Assembly: GCA_002347685.1 (NCBI GenBank)
Contig: DDWS01000001.1
Coordinates: 50,590 to 114,589, forward strand
Length of the DNA stretch: 64,000 nucleotides
Source: Syntrophaceae bacterium UBA2280
GTDB taxonomy: Bacteria > Desulfobacterota > Syntrophia > Syntrophales > Smithellaceae
Direction: 5' to 3'
Part shown: piece by piece, positions 8,197 to 17,772 of the stretch
Layout of the letters: every line of letters begins with the position of its first letter
Position numbering within the stretch: position 1 is the first letter of the stretch
Made by a program: the position numbers and the translations under genes
The notes under the pieces: generated by a model
Database searches by the model: none
The model's input: only the letters and a program-made list of their open reading frames with translations
Told to the model about the DNA's origin: nothing

Positions 8197-8790
8197 TCAC
8201 GTGTCCCTGTTTAAACGATACCACATAATATCATCATATTGCGTTGGAATAATATCATTATTGAATTCATTATTTATTTCCGTCTTAATTAAACATTGTA
8301 GCTTGTCGTACAATTTTTGGTCGATTTGTTCGACACTCTTTGCTTGAATAATCTCATCGGGGAATTTAATTTTAAGGTGATTCAATATCGGATTGTCGAT
8401 TGCTGTGTTCATGAATGGTAAAATAACTACTGCCGTTTCACTGTCCGGTAGACTTGAATAGTAGACGTAAACTTTCAATACGACATCAAGTAATTTGGCT
8501 GCGTGTCCATAAAGCGCATATCCGGATTCTTTAATTATTCTATTATCTCTTTCCTTCTGTGCTGTTTTAATATTCTTTGTGAACCATATGCAAAAATTGC
8601 CATGCAACCTTTTGAATTCTTCTTCAGTTCTTATCTCTTTGAGTTTCTGAAATTCTTCATATAGTTTCTTTCCGATTATCGGTTTTGTACCTTTTTCAAA
8701 GAGTCGGATCATGGCTGTAAATGTCAAACCCATGTCTATAACACTCTTCTGTTTTATTTCGGAGGCGATCACTATATTCGCTGACTTCAT
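8197..8790 (-). CDS. hypothetical cassette protein (197 aa)
   Basis: No family is recognised. The product is AT-rich in coding, mainly helical, and has no membrane segment or signal peptide. It fills a single cassette between attC E and attC D, and its ATG is 15 bp from the preceding attC box. Confidence 0.6.
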   Translation of the reverse strand: MKSANIVIASEIKQKSVIDMGLTFTAMIRLFEKGTKPIIGKKLYEEFQKLKEIRTEEEFKRLHGNFCIWFTKNIKTAQKERDNRIIKESGYALYGHAAKLLDVVLKVYVYYSSLPDSETAVVILPFMNTAIDNPILNHLKIKFPDEIIQAKSVEQIDQKLYDKLQCLIKTEINNEFNNDIIPTQYDDIMWYRLNRDT

Positions 8791-8804
8791 ATTATTTCAT
8801 TCCT

Positions 8805-8860
8805 GCATAACGGCGAAATCACCCGGAACGTAGCGATCGGGTGTATTGCTTTTGTTAGGC
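8805..8860 (-). other. attC site E
   Basis: On the minus strand R'' is GCCTAAC, R' is GTTATGC, and the apex is GATCGCTACGTTCC. The TAA stop of the preceding gene lies inside R''. Confidence 0.87.
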
Positions 8861-9637
8861 TTTTTCATGCCAATGACTGAGAAATAAGTGGCCAAATTCC
8901 GATACGGCCATTCCATCGGTCAATAACTGAGGATGGAGGATCAAAGGTCTCGGTGGTGAATCTTCTTTAAAAGCGTGCAAAAAGGTGAAATTCGGACTGC
9001 CAAGCGCATCTTGCTCGGTCCACACCTGCTCCAAACGTTCCCAGTTACTGTTTTTTATGCATTCGGTCTTCTCCGCCTCTAGTTCATTGAAGCGTCGTCC
9101 TTCTTCCGGCACAAATTCTGCTGGAGGTATATACGGCGGAATCCGATGCGCAAGTGCATCTCTATAGGACTTTGCGTAGGACTTGTGCCACTCAGTTGTC
9201 AGTGGTGAAGTCAAATAGTTACGCAGCTGTTCTGGCAAGTGGTCGCGGGTTGCATCGATGAAGAGCCCAACCCGACGGCGATCTCCTATTATCGATTCCA
9301 GATTGTGGCGGAGCACATACGCCCAAGCCCAGTTATCGTATAGTCCATAAAGGTTTATTAAGAAAGCGTGCAAGTTGATTTGTACGTCAGTTAAAGTGTT
9401 CCTGTCAAGTGGACGTGTTGTGCTTGGGGGAAACAGAGTGAACACGTTCTCAATACTGCGCCGAATGACTCCAACGCGCCGGCCTGCCCCATGCAGCAAG
9501 TGCTCACGCGCGCGCGATGCAGGATCGAGTAGTTGCCCTTCGAGAACGATCTTTAATTGCAAGTCGTTCAACATGGCGAGTACTTCAACGCATTGCGATT
9601 CTAGTGTCTCAAGTGCTTCAGCGTAAAAGAACATCAT
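8855..9637 (-). CDS. hypothetical cassette protein with HEPN-like motif
   Basis: The 260-aa protein is helical. It contains YRDALAHRIPPYI near residue 158, an R-x4-H pattern like the HEPN RNase active site and in the same kind of helix end as RNGLVH in the cassette protein encoded at 6178-6714. No other motif is recognised. It is a single-gene cassette with its start 17 bp from attC F. The assignment rests on one short motif. Confidence 0.55.
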   Translation of the reverse strand: MMFFYAEALETLESQCVEVLAMLNDLQLKIVLEGQLLDPASRAREHLLHGAGRRVGVIRRSIENVFTLFPPSTTRPLDRNTLTDVQINLHAFLINLYGLYDNWAWAYVLRHNLESIIGDRRRVGLFIDATRDHLPEQLRNYLTSPLTTEWHKSYAKSYRDALAHRIPPYIPPAEFVPEEGRRFNELEAEKTECIKNSNWERLEQVWTEQDALGSPNFTFLHAFKEDSPPRPLILHPQLLTDGMAVSEFGHLFLSHWHEKA

Positions 9638-9654
9638 GCCTCGATGCCGTCATG

Positions 9655-9710
9655 GCCTAACGACGAAATCACCCGGAGCGTAGCGATCGGGTGGATTGAT
9701 TTTGTTATGT
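9655..9710 (-). other. attC site F
   Basis: On the minus strand R'' ACATAAC and R' GTTAGGC enclose a stem with apex GATCGCTACGCTCC. Between the boxes it is identical to attC H in the right-hand array. Confidence 0.9.
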
Positions 9711-9718
9711 TAATATAA

Positions 9719-10345
9719 TTATTTCATTATTTCAAAGACCGCTTTCCAGAATTGAATCACTTCAGGAAAATATTCATTTAACGTTAATTGGCAATAATAT
9801 GATCCTCTTGCTAAAGCTTGGTCTCTATTTTGGATATCAAGGTATGGTATTAACTCGACTTCATCTTTAGTAATTGGTAACTCAAATCTGGCAACAATTT
9901 TATTAGTGACAAGTAGGAATTCTATGTTTGATATTTTATTTTTAAGCTCATTTCTAAATTTCCTTATATGAAAGATATATGTAATGTTTATCTTCAAGAA
10001 GATTAGAATTGGCAAATTATATTTATCATAATGGCCCTTCATTAATGCTTTGGCGAATGGTAGAAAACTTTTATTTGTATTATTCTTGGTCGCTTTGTTT
10101 ATATAGAAGAGTAGAGAATCTAAAAGCTCTCTGCTGTTAAACAATAATTCCCTGAAACAGGAAATTAACTCTTTGTCATTTCCATGCCCCTTTATGAACA
10201 GCGTTGTATATTTGTCCACTTTATCTTTTACTTCGCTGTTTTTGGCTAGTGCTATTTTTGTAAAACGTCCATTGGCATATCCAAGCTGTTCAAAGCGCAA
10301 TATGTGATCATCCTTGAATAATTCTGGCATGCCAAATTGGACCAT
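9719..10345 (-). CDS. hypothetical first cassette protein (208 aa)
   Basis: This is the leader-proximal gene of the left array. The product is AT-rich in coding and helical, and contains RKFRNELKN near residue 128, which recalls HEPN-like proteins of unknown activity but lacks the His. No other family resemblance was seen. It starts 19 bp from the attI-like box and would be the most strongly expressed cassette if the leader carries the array promoter. Confidence 0.6.
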   Translation of the reverse strand: MVQFGMPELFKDDHILRFEQLGYANGRFTKIALAKNSEVKDKVDKYTTLFIKGHGNDKELISCFRELLFNSRELLDSLLFYINKATKNNTNKSFLPFAKALMKGHYDKYNLPILIFLKINITYIFHIRKFRNELKNKISNIEFLLVTNKIVARFELPITKDEVELIPYLDIQNRDQALARGSYYCQLTLNEYFPEVIQFWKAVFEIMK

Positions 10346-10364
10346 CTTATTTTCTCTCTATCCA

Positions 10365-10560
10365 CATAACAATTAATCTACCGTGTTTGGTTTTTCCGAA
10401 AAATCGATATTTTTATACTCCGATCGAAAAAGAAAGGAAAGCGAAAAAATGCTTAAAAAACAACGAACATTGAAAAGCTGCATTTGGCATTTCACGATAA
10501 TAAGGACCAAAAGCCAAATTGGGTATTTTATGGGAAAAGTGTCCAACCTGTAGAATTCCG
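10365..10560 (-). promoter_or_regulatory. cassette-array leader with attI-like end (left)
   Basis: Read on the minus strand, this stretch ends with ATTGTTATGTG, the point where the first cassette joins. The same stretch in the same order occurs before the right-hand array (61415-61611), with roughly three quarters of positions matching by eye. Shared blocks include TTTGGCTTTTGGTC, GCCAAATGC, GCTTTTCAATGTT, TTTTCGGAAAA and GGTA-ATT-ATTGTTAT. A TTTGGCTTTT/AAAAGCCAAA-type stem is partly kept. I read it as attI plus an upstream control region. No integrase gene is adjacent. Confidence 0.7.
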
Positions 10561-10617
10561 ACATTAATGAATACTGCATGAAAGGGGATCAGCTCTGAAG
10601 AATTGGCGACCGCTCTG

Positions 10618-10791
10618 TCACAAGAAATTTTCCGGCGTGGTTACATGAATTGTATCACCGTCGGAACCTTCGTGACGGTTCCGGTTACGGGTGCGGATTA
10701 GGGCGCCCACAGCGGGTGTGTGTGGCAGAATTGCCGACGCTGATACAAATATAAACAAAATAGCCGTGATACGCGATAAATTATTCCGCAT
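10618..10791 (-). CDS. possible small exported peptide (57 aa)
   Basis: An ATG at 10791 opens a frame whose product starts with a basic N-terminus and a hydrophobic stretch (ITAILFIFVSASAILP), followed by a basic hydrophilic tail. It looks like a signal peptide or single membrane segment. There is no strong ribosome binding site, and the frame stays open upstream for another 47 codons. It lies between the left leader and the Cys-rich gene, where an integrase would be expected. It may be spurious. Confidence 0.25.
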   Translation of the reverse strand: MRNNLSRITAILFIFVSASAILPHTPAVGALIRTRNRNRHEGSDGDTIHVTTPENFL

Positions 10792-10995
10792 GGATAAAAA
10801 GGTTTTCGCCTCCTCTTTTTCGCTTCCGGCCGCTCCATGTTTATAGATAGAGACGGTTCGGTATCTGTCTTTTACATGTACCGCGTTATCTCCAACATGC
10901 TCACCAACCTTTTTCAAGTGAATAATATTCAACCGCGATTAACCGTTTGTTATTGTACCGGAGCGGATGACATGATGGTGGCAGATAGAAAAGTC

Positions 10996-12186
10996 CTATT
11001 TGCAAGCAACAATTAAAGAGGAAAGCGGCTGATGAAAACCCCCGTCATCCGTACGCAGCAAGGTATTATAGAGAACACGGCTCAGCATTGACTGTGGACG
11101 ATCATAATTGCGCCGATAAGTCTTTACATTCCAGTTATTGGCAATTGCTTGTTCTAGCTGCCTTTCAATGTTTCCTACAACCGTCTTCGCTGCATGGTCT
11201 TTCGTTGAACGATTTCTTATATAAAATGCGGCAGCGTCTTTGGCCGCCCGCCAAGAGAAGTTGTAAACTTGGCCTACAGAGAATGTTTCTAACGCCTTCG
11301 AAATAATTAACTGTGTCTTTTTGCCATGACTGTATTGCAGATTATGCGCTGCCAAAACTCGGCTTAAATAGCTTAAACACTCTATCCTTGAGACCTCCTG
11401 GCACAGCGAAACAACCTCATTGTAATTGTTCTTAATAAGCGCTTGTGATCTTACAAAATCATCGAGTGCCTCATAGAATGACGCCAAGCTGGAGAATGTG
11501 CTCCCCATTGGAACACACCATTTTACTTGATGCATATTAAATGAAAAATTCCCATCTTCACTTATGGTTATTGCTTCCATGTTGGATTCAGGATCTATGG
11601 CAATAAGCTTAGCATCAAACAGTTCTTCGATAATCTTTAAATCGTAATTAATGTCAGGTGACAGCAAATCCGTTTTGTTCGTCGAATATTCGTTGATATG
11701 TGTCATGCTTTCATCGCCACAAAATTTTATTAAAGCCAGTAAGAATATCGAAAGACGTGCACCTAGTTTATCAATGGCAACAGGATTTTTAAGTCGTCGC
11801 TGGTAAGTTGAATTAACAAAATTTATTTTTGCTAATAACATTGAGTGACTCTCATCTTTTATGCATTCGTTACACGTCCACGAACAGCTAGTAGGCAATG
11901 ATGGTAAGCTTGTTCTTGATTCCAGCAAACGTCGTTTGCTACATCTCGCACAAATAATATTATTTGAATAAGCCCTGCAGTGCTTTCTGACTATCTTTAG
12001 TATCTCATTATTAGATAACCCAGCCTCTTTGGCGATTTCAGCGACTGTCTTTTCAAACTTACCGCTATTGTTAAGCCGCCAGTAGCTATAACAAACATCC
12101 GAATACATACACTCGTCTTCATTAAGTATTACATTAATAGACATGATTTCCATTGAATCAGCTCCGAATAAATCCTGTTCAACCAT
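10996..12186 (-). CDS. Cys-rich putative DNA-binding protein
   Basis: I do not recognise the family. The 396-aa product has a likely helix-turn-helix near residues 45-70 (VAEIAKEAGLSNNEILKIVR), then a zinc-finger-like Cys set: ICARCSKRR followed about 20 residues later by CSWTCNEC. The remaining 270 residues are helical. The layout of a helix-turn-helix with a Cys4-type finger suggests a DNA-binding regulator or a mobile-element accessory protein. It is divergent from the XRE gene, and their shared 107-bp intergenic region could hold an operator. Confidence 0.6.
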   Translation of the reverse strand: MVEQDLFGADSMEIMSINVILNEDECMYSDVCYSYWRLNNSGKFEKTVAEIAKEAGLSNNEILKIVRKHCRAYSNNIICARCSKRRLLESRTSLPSLPTSCSWTCNECIKDESHSMLLAKINFVNSTYQRRLKNPVAIDKLGARLSIFLLALIKFCGDESMTHINEYSTNKTDLLSPDINYDLKIIEELFDAKLIAIDPESNMEAITISEDGNFSFNMHQVKWCVPMGSTFSSLASFYEALDDFVRSQALIKNNYNEVVSLCQEVSRIECLSYLSRVLAAHNLQYSHGKKTQLIISKALETFSVGQVYNFSWRAAKDAAAFYIRNRSTKDHAAKTVVGNIERQLEQAIANNWNVKTYRRNYDRPQSMLSRVLYNTLLRTDDGGFHQPLSSLIVACK

Positions 12187-12293
12187 TAATTACAACCAAT
12201 ACACGTAATTAGTCAATTTAATTCTATGCATTGGACTGTGTTTTACGCCCCTGAAATCTGGCAAAAGGTAGAGTAACTTAAGGGGGGGTGATA

Positions 12294-12617
12294 ATGGAGC
12301 TGAAAAAGATGATAGGTGCTCGCATAGCGGAAACAAGGGCGTGCAAGGGTATGACCCAAGAGAAGTTGGCGGCTAAGATGGGGATCAGTAGCAAATATCT
12401 CAGCAGCATAGAACGTGGCAAAGAAAATCCCACCCTTGACACCCTTATAAATCTTGCCCAATCCCTTGGAATCGAATTAGCAGAAATGTTTACTCTTATT
12501 GAAGTGGAAGACCCTGCTCTGAAGAAGAAAGCATTAGCTGCCCTGTTAAACGAGGCAAGTTCGGAACAGATCAAGCTAGCGTTAAGAATCTTGTCAATGA
12601 TAATACGACAAAGATAG
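12294..12617 (+). CDS. XRE-family transcriptional regulator
   Basis: The 107-aa protein has a standard N-terminal helix-turn-helix (IGARIAETRACKGMTQEKLA, then KMGISSKYLSSIERGKENP) and a helical tail of about 40 residues. Such proteins repress or activate nearby promoters, and in restriction-modification loci they often act as control proteins. The ATG at 12294 follows a strong AGGGGGGG ribosome binding site, so I prefer it to the GTG at 12288. It is the only plus-strand gene in the island and could control the divergent Cys-rich gene or the restriction-modification operon. Confidence 0.85.
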   Translation: MELKKMIGARIAETRACKGMTQEKLAAKMGISSKYLSSIERGKENPTLDTLINLAQSLGIELAEMFTLIEVEDPALKKKALAALLNEASSEQIKLALRILSMIIRQR

Positions 12618-12893
12618 TGGACAAACATAAATGAGTTGCTGCTACGGTGCTTTAATAGGGATTCACTTTTCAAACTGCGACAGATTATAAATTGATGGGA
12701 TTTTTTAGTCTAATACGTTCAGGGAAAGCAATCGATATTGTTGCTGTAAAATGAGGTCGCGGATTAGTGATATTGCAAGCAGTTCTCATCTTCACTCATT
12801 TCCGCAGGCATAAACTCCCCACCAGCAGAGATATTTCTGAGCTGCCGGCAAATTGCACACTTATCCCCACGAATGCTTCGGCCATCCAGATCA
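12618..12893. other. non-coding gap 3' of XRE and res genes
   Basis: This convergent intergenic stretch lies between the XRE gene and the helicase gene. A short minus-strand frame (12764-12946) with a CAIC motif overlaps the helicase gene end, but no start signal supports it. No clear terminator was seen. Confidence 0.4.
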
Positions 12894-15488
12894 TCAATAA
12901 TCCCTCGCCAAGGTTCCACTAAAGAGACTCGCCGCATCTCTGGCAACTGTAATAGCCTTGCGCACCTCGTCGCTCTTCAAATCAAGCACGCGCAGCTTTC
13001 CTAATGCCTCTGCAACAGACTCAATACGTCGATATGTGCTACCGTGTGTCTCAGCATATAAGGCAAGCCCCTGTAGTTTTGGCAGGGCATCTGCAAGGTG
13101 GAGACTATGCGGGTCAACAATGTCCGCTACCACCATTCCATCAGCCTGTGACGCAAAGAATATGAAATCTGGTCGAATGATGCCATATCTGTCGCCAGAA
13201 ACATAAGCAATTCCCAGTGAAGATTGTCCCGGCTGTTGCGGGTTGCGATACCAGAAGATGAAGCCCTCACGCTTCATCTCGGTTTCGAGAACCTTTTCTT
13301 CCCAATTATTCAGTGCCGTCGGGTAAGTGCCCTGCGTGTCGCAGAGCAAATGGCTTAGGTAGGTCGGCAACGCCTTCTCAACGTTGTTTTCACGGACCTT
13401 AGTCAGCTCGAATCGGGCCTCCGGTTTTACCAAATCGACATCTTGGGGTTCGGTACTCATTTCAATGATCTGGCGGTAAGACTCCTGCCGGTCATGCGAA
13501 AGAGATTTAATGGCAGCTTTGTATGTTTGCAGCCATTTCCTAGCCAACTTATCAGCCTCGGCATCAAAGTAGGGCTGTAGTTCACTCACTAAACCAAGAG
13601 CTGCCACGGAAACGCGACCTTCGATAAGAGCCTCTTCAAATTCATCTGCATCTTCAGGGTCTGCCATCCGATAAGCGAGAGCATCGACATAGGTGCGTGA
13701 AATATCTGGGCTAAAGATTCGTGCCGCACGCCGGTATGCATCATCAATAACCGCCATGTCAGCGGCTTCCCAGAACTCATCAAAGCTCATGGATTTGCCT
13801 TTTATGTCAGCCAATACCGTCTTTCCATCTACGGTCAACACGTCCTTGCGCTTGGCTTCAATCTTTTCTGTTTCATTCTCCCGAAGCTTATCCAGCACGG
13901 CATGCATGGCTGCATGCGCCTGCCTACCTGCACCCGGCAGAATGTCGTCCGCGGCCAGCTCATGCGCCAGCGCTGTCAAGCGTTTTGCCGGTTTCGCTGC
14001 GCGGTGTGGGCGGGTCTGCGACGGCAGCGATTCGAACTTATCCCACACCGCATCCGTAGTTTGCGGATGGGGTTTCATCTCCACCGGGTTGATAAGCACA
14101 CGTCCCGGCGGTGGCGGCGCAGTGTCATCCCCCCTCATCAAAGCATCTACGACTTCGCTAACTGTTTTTGTATTAAACTTAGGCAGCAAACAGTCCACCG
14201 CGTTAAGACGGTCATTACCGGGGATGCGCCGTGCCAACGGAGAACGCACCATCCGCCCTATCAACTGCGTGATATGGGTACGGTCCGTCGCGGCGCGGAA
14301 AGAAATCATCACTTCAGCACGCGGACAATCCCAGCCCGTGCTGATGGCGTCTTTAGCAATCAGAATACGCACCCAGGTCGATTCCTGAACGCGCTCAGGC
14401 TCTATGTACGGAACATAACGGTTTCCGAAATGCTGAGTGGTGTGATCACCAAATACGTGCGCCACACTGCCACTCGGCAAATCCGACCATTGCCGATAAA
14501 TGGTGTCCAATGCACGACCGATATCGTTCGGATCTGGTGTATTGGGAACCTGTAATACCATTAGCGGAATGACGGGGCGGGCCTCCTCCTGCTGGTTCGC
14601 GTACTCAGTCCATGCATCAGTCGATGTCTTCAGCTTATCTGTGGCTCGACGCACAAGCACGGTATCGAAATCCCCGATTTCATCCGGCATATCCAGAATG
14701 ATCGTGTCCTTAATCAAGCCAGATTCCTGCACTTTCGCCGAATCCACCACTACATCGGGCAAAATGATTCGCTGTTGTGCACCTTCCATCGCCTTTTTGA
14801 ATCGTTCCACGGTTGCCGATATACCCCACACCACAGGAATACCTGGTACGCCAAAGGCGCCGTTAATCAGCCGTTGTACGATGGTGCTTTTCGCATTCAC
14901 GCTTGCTGCATTGGGGTTGCCCATGCCGCGATGTGCCTCATCAAGCACTAAGTAGAGCGTCAGTTCCGGATCTTCAATGGTATTAAGAATAGTGTCCCAG
15001 ATGGTATAAGAGCGCATATCAGGACGGGTTTCTGGAATTATTATGCCAAACTTGGCTTCCATCTCGTCTAAGTCATGGCCACGCACCAACAAGCTGTTCT
15101 TGCTCAGCTTTTGCGTATTCAGAAAATAGATCTTACCGGCTTCAAACTTGGATCGGTTAAAGGTGTTCTCTACCACTACCATGTCGGTGTGCTGAATACG
15201 ATCACTGGCTTCCATCAATCGAAAGCGCGTCTGTTCATTCAAAGACGGGTCATCACTAAACCAGATCACCACTGCGCCGGGATCTGCGTCAAAATCATAT
15301 TCGTCATCACCATGAAACAGAGCCTCAAAGGCAGCAGCGGCCATTACTGTCTTGCCCGCGCCGGTAACGGCTGTTAACGAAAATGCATGCTTATCGGCAT
15401 CTTCACGCCACCTTTTGCGAGCCTTCTTAAGATTGGTCAACGCATCGCGCACTGCATCGGTCTGGTAGTCCTTCAGTGTAAATTTCAT
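12894..15488 (-). CDS. res: type III-like restriction subunit (DEAD/DEAH helicase)
   Basis: The 864-aa protein is a superfamily 2 helicase: Walker A TGAGKT at residues 42-47, DEAH at 183-186, and the helicase C-terminal motifs further on (STGWDCP, QLIGRMVR). In type III restriction enzymes this subunit translocates along DNA and carries a C-terminal PD-(D/E)xK nuclease. Here the C-terminal region has RPDFIFF near residue 773 and then VADIVDPH near 787, so the expected (D/E)xK lysine is not evident. It follows the methylase gene by 15 bp on the same strand, so it is the restriction partner of that methylase. Confidence 0.82.
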   Translation of the reverse strand: MKFTLKDYQTDAVRDALTNLKKARKRWREDADKHAFSLTAVTGAGKTVMAAAAFEALFHGDDEYDFDADPGAVVIWFSDDPSLNEQTRFRLMEASDRIQHTDMVVVENTFNRSKFEAGKIYFLNTQKLSKNSLLVRGHDLDEMEAKFGIIIPETRPDMRSYTIWDTILNTIEDPELTLYLVLDEAHRGMGNPNAASVNAKSTIVQRLINGAFGVPGIPVVWGISATVERFKKAMEGAQQRIILPDVVVDSAKVQESGLIKDTIILDMPDEIGDFDTVLVRRATDKLKTSTDAWTEYANQQEEARPVIPLMVLQVPNTPDPNDIGRALDTIYRQWSDLPSGSVAHVFGDHTTQHFGNRYVPYIEPERVQESTWVRILIAKDAISTGWDCPRAEVMISFRAATDRTHITQLIGRMVRSPLARRIPGNDRLNAVDCLLPKFNTKTVSEVVDALMRGDDTAPPPPGRVLINPVEMKPHPQTTDAVWDKFESLPSQTRPHRAAKPAKRLTALAHELAADDILPGAGRQAHAAMHAVLDKLRENETEKIEAKRKDVLTVDGKTVLADIKGKSMSFDEFWEAADMAVIDDAYRRAARIFSPDISRTYVDALAYRMADPEDADEFEEALIEGRVSVAALGLVSELQPYFDAEADKLARKWLQTYKAAIKSLSHDRQESYRQIIEMSTEPQDVDLVKPEARFELTKVRENNVEKALPTYLSHLLCDTQGTYPTALNNWEEKVLETEMKREGFIFWYRNPQQPGQSSLGIAYVSGDRYGIIRPDFIFFASQADGMVVADIVDPHSLHLADALPKLQGLALYAETHGSTYRRIESVAEALGKLRVLDLKSDEVRKAITVARDAASLFSGTLARDY

Positions 15489-15503
15489 TCCTTGTTCCCC
15501 TGC

Positions 15504-17630
15504 TTATTCTCCATTGGTGAAACTGAAATTGGTAAGGTATGATTCATACAAACGTATCGGCTCCACCCCACTGGGCAGGCGGCGGGCAATGGCCTGAAAG
15601 CGGCGGTCGTCATCGGTCACGATGTAGGCCACCTGTAAGTCCCTGGCCTGATTAATGGCCTTTATAAATGGCGTGACAGCATCGACCTCCACCAACAAAC
15701 CGTAAGCCTCTACCACAGCCCAGCCAGCGGCGGGCAGCTTGTCAATACACTGACCACGACTCCCTGCCCGCAGCCAAAGCATCGAAGCAATGCGTTCGAA
15801 GGCGCGGTTATGGTTGACGGAAACCGGCGTTTCGTAGGTCAGGGTGAAAAACTCAGCGTTTTCTTCGAAACCCTCAGCCATCGGGAATTCATCGGTGAAC
15901 TTGTAATCGCCCTTGATTGGCATGCCATCCGGCGTTTTGCCCGTAATTGCGGCAGCAACGCGTGGCTTCGTGATGTAGTCGCAGATGCCCCACTTCTCCC
16001 AGTCCTCATCGCCGGGGCGCAGACCCTGCTTGCGCAGTTCCTTTTGTTCATCAGCAGCCACTTCGTTGTTGGTTACAGAGATGCACTGGCGGCGGCCACC
16101 GTCTTGATGATTGAGGCGCATCAGGGCATGGGCGGTAGTCCCAGAGCCGGAGAAAAAATCAAGGATGACGGCATTTGGCTTGTTTGCAACAAAGAAGCGC
16201 AGCGCGTCTTCAACGGCATAGAGTGATTTAGGGAATGGGAAGTTGCGACTTAGCAAAAATTTTGCTAAAAGCCGACTGCCATATTGGGTCGAATCATGAG
16301 CAGAGACTTTCCATTGCGTTCCTGGTATGGCCGTAACAACACTAGGATCGTTCTCTTCAACTAACAGAGAGCCATTAGGCGCGCAACCCATCTCTTTGAA
16401 TTCCCCAGACTGAATTTTCTCATACTCTCCCGGTTTGAGAATATAGACCGTGAACCCTTTTTTTAGGCTTCCTCCAATACTGACCCGGCCCTCCTGCATC
16501 CTTTCTTTGAACGTCTCCGGAGACCACTGCCAGTTACCTTCTGACTTATCTTGCCGAATAGGTAAAATTGCAGTCAGACCAGGAATTTCTGGCGCTGAGC
16601 TGACACCTGGCTCAAGTGTGTCACCGACTTTCGCAACTATGTTGTTCTTAGGGTCAACATAGATTGGGTAGAAGCAGCCAGGCGAGTGACTCCTCTCAGC
16701 GTTAGTTCCCGAGCGTCTCAGCAAATCCCAACGAATCTTGCCGGTGTGTGTACGCCCCTTCCCCGAAACCCATTCCCGATCAAGCCGCAATTTCGTGGGC
16801 GCAGCCTCGCCAATCATAACGAAGAACAAATACTCATCGCTTCTTCCGAAACCACCGACTCTCGCTACCGCCGCTGGGTTGATCAAGGCACTTACCATCT
16901 GAATTCTGGCTTCAGGGAACGTCTGTTCCAGCAATAATCCAAGCCGCAGATATTCCTTCTCGTCGATAGTCACAATCAGTACCGAATTCGACGGATTCAG
17001 CAGTTCTCGCGCAACTAGCAATCGCCGCTCCATCATCGCGAGCCACTTGCTGTGCCGATAGAGGTCATCACCCTCGACGTAATCATTGTTGTATTTCCAA
17101 TCCTTCGCCCCCGAGTTGTAAGGCGGGTCGATGTATATGGCATCCACCTTACCACGATGTGTAAAGGTCAGAGCCTTCAATACGTGGTAGTTCTCGCCGT
17201 TTATGACAGTATGGAAGGGTTTGTCACCACCACGCCTCACGTTGCCTGTGCTGACCAAGCCAGGGTAGATGGTGTCGCGAAACTCGGACACCACAACTAG
17301 GTCATCGAGCGCCACGGTTTGAGTTTCCGGCTCTGCGGCATCCAATAGTTCAAGTTCAGCAAACCTGGTCGCCCCTTCTTTGCGAATGGCCTTCACCAGC
17401 CAAAGGCGCGGATCTCCTTTTTTGGTCGAGCCTCGTGCTGGCAATACCCGAACTTTAGCGCCTTTGCGAATAGACCGCAGCGGCAGCTCCACCGCTTCCG
17501 GGCGATGACGTTCAAAATTCAGGCCGAAAGGCAGACGTGCCGACAGCACCTTAAATTCCCTATCGAGGTCTGCCCCTAGTTGTGAATCTTTGGCTTTCGC
17601 TTTGGCAATCAAGTCAGTTAATCGTGACAC
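15504..17630 (-). CDS. mod: type III-like adenine DNA methyltransferase
   Basis: The 708-aa product carries the amino-methyltransferase motif IV DPPYN at residues 168-172 and, further downstream, motif I as LDFFSGSGTTAHAL. That order (motif IV before motif I) is the beta class used by type III Mod subunits, which methylate adenine and also provide target recognition for the restriction complex. The long segment between the two motifs would hold the recognition domain. The gene is first in a two-gene operon with res. A partial copy of the array leader lies 140 bp upstream in the orientation that would drive it. Confidence 0.88.
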   Translation of the reverse strand: MSRLTDLIAKAKAKDSQLGADLDREFKVLSARLPFGLNFERHRPEAVELPLRSIRKGAKVRVLPARGSTKKGDPRLWLVKAIRKEGATRFAELELLDAAEPETQTVALDDLVVVSEFRDTIYPGLVSTGNVRRGGDKPFHTVINGENYHVLKALTFTHRGKVDAIYIDPPYNSGAKDWKYNNDYVEGDDLYRHSKWLAMMERRLLVARELLNPSNSVLIVTIDEKEYLRLGLLLEQTFPEARIQMVSALINPAAVARVGGFGRSDEYLFFVMIGEAAPTKLRLDREWVSGKGRTHTGKIRWDLLRRSGTNAERSHSPGCFYPIYVDPKNNIVAKVGDTLEPGVSSAPEIPGLTAILPIRQDKSEGNWQWSPETFKERMQEGRVSIGGSLKKGFTVYILKPGEYEKIQSGEFKEMGCAPNGSLLVEENDPSVVTAIPGTQWKVSAHDSTQYGSRLLAKFLLSRNFPFPKSLYAVEDALRFFVANKPNAVILDFFSGSGTTAHALMRLNHQDGGRRQCISVTNNEVAADEQKELRKQGLRPGDEDWEKWGICDYITKPRVAAAITGKTPDGMPIKGDYKFTDEFPMAEGFEENAEFFTLTYETPVSVNHNRAFERIASMLWLRAGSRGQCIDKLPAAGWAVVEAYGLLVEVDAVTPFIKAINQARDLQVAYIVTDDDRRFQAIARRLPSGVEPIRLYESYLTNFSFTNGE

Positions 17631-17772
17631 ACAGGCTCCGTTTTCGTTAATGAGCGGCGCGTTACCGCAGAATTTTTACTGTTGTGCCCACCGCTTTGGG
17701 ATGGTTAATCTTCTTTGTCCATTATCTTCGTAATAGCAAGATGCTCTTGCATCTTTTTAAACGATTTGATGC
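17631..17772. other. mod upstream region
   Basis: This gap between the methylase start and the leader-like repeat has no gene. It should contain the mod promoter or untranslated leader, but no clear -35/-10 pair could be picked. Confidence 0.4.

Noticed and set aside
12764..12946. 60-codon minus-strand ORF with a CAIC motif overlapping the helicase gene end
   Set aside because: It overlaps coding sequence of a well-supported gene, has no start signal, and only one Cys pair. It could not be supported as a gene.
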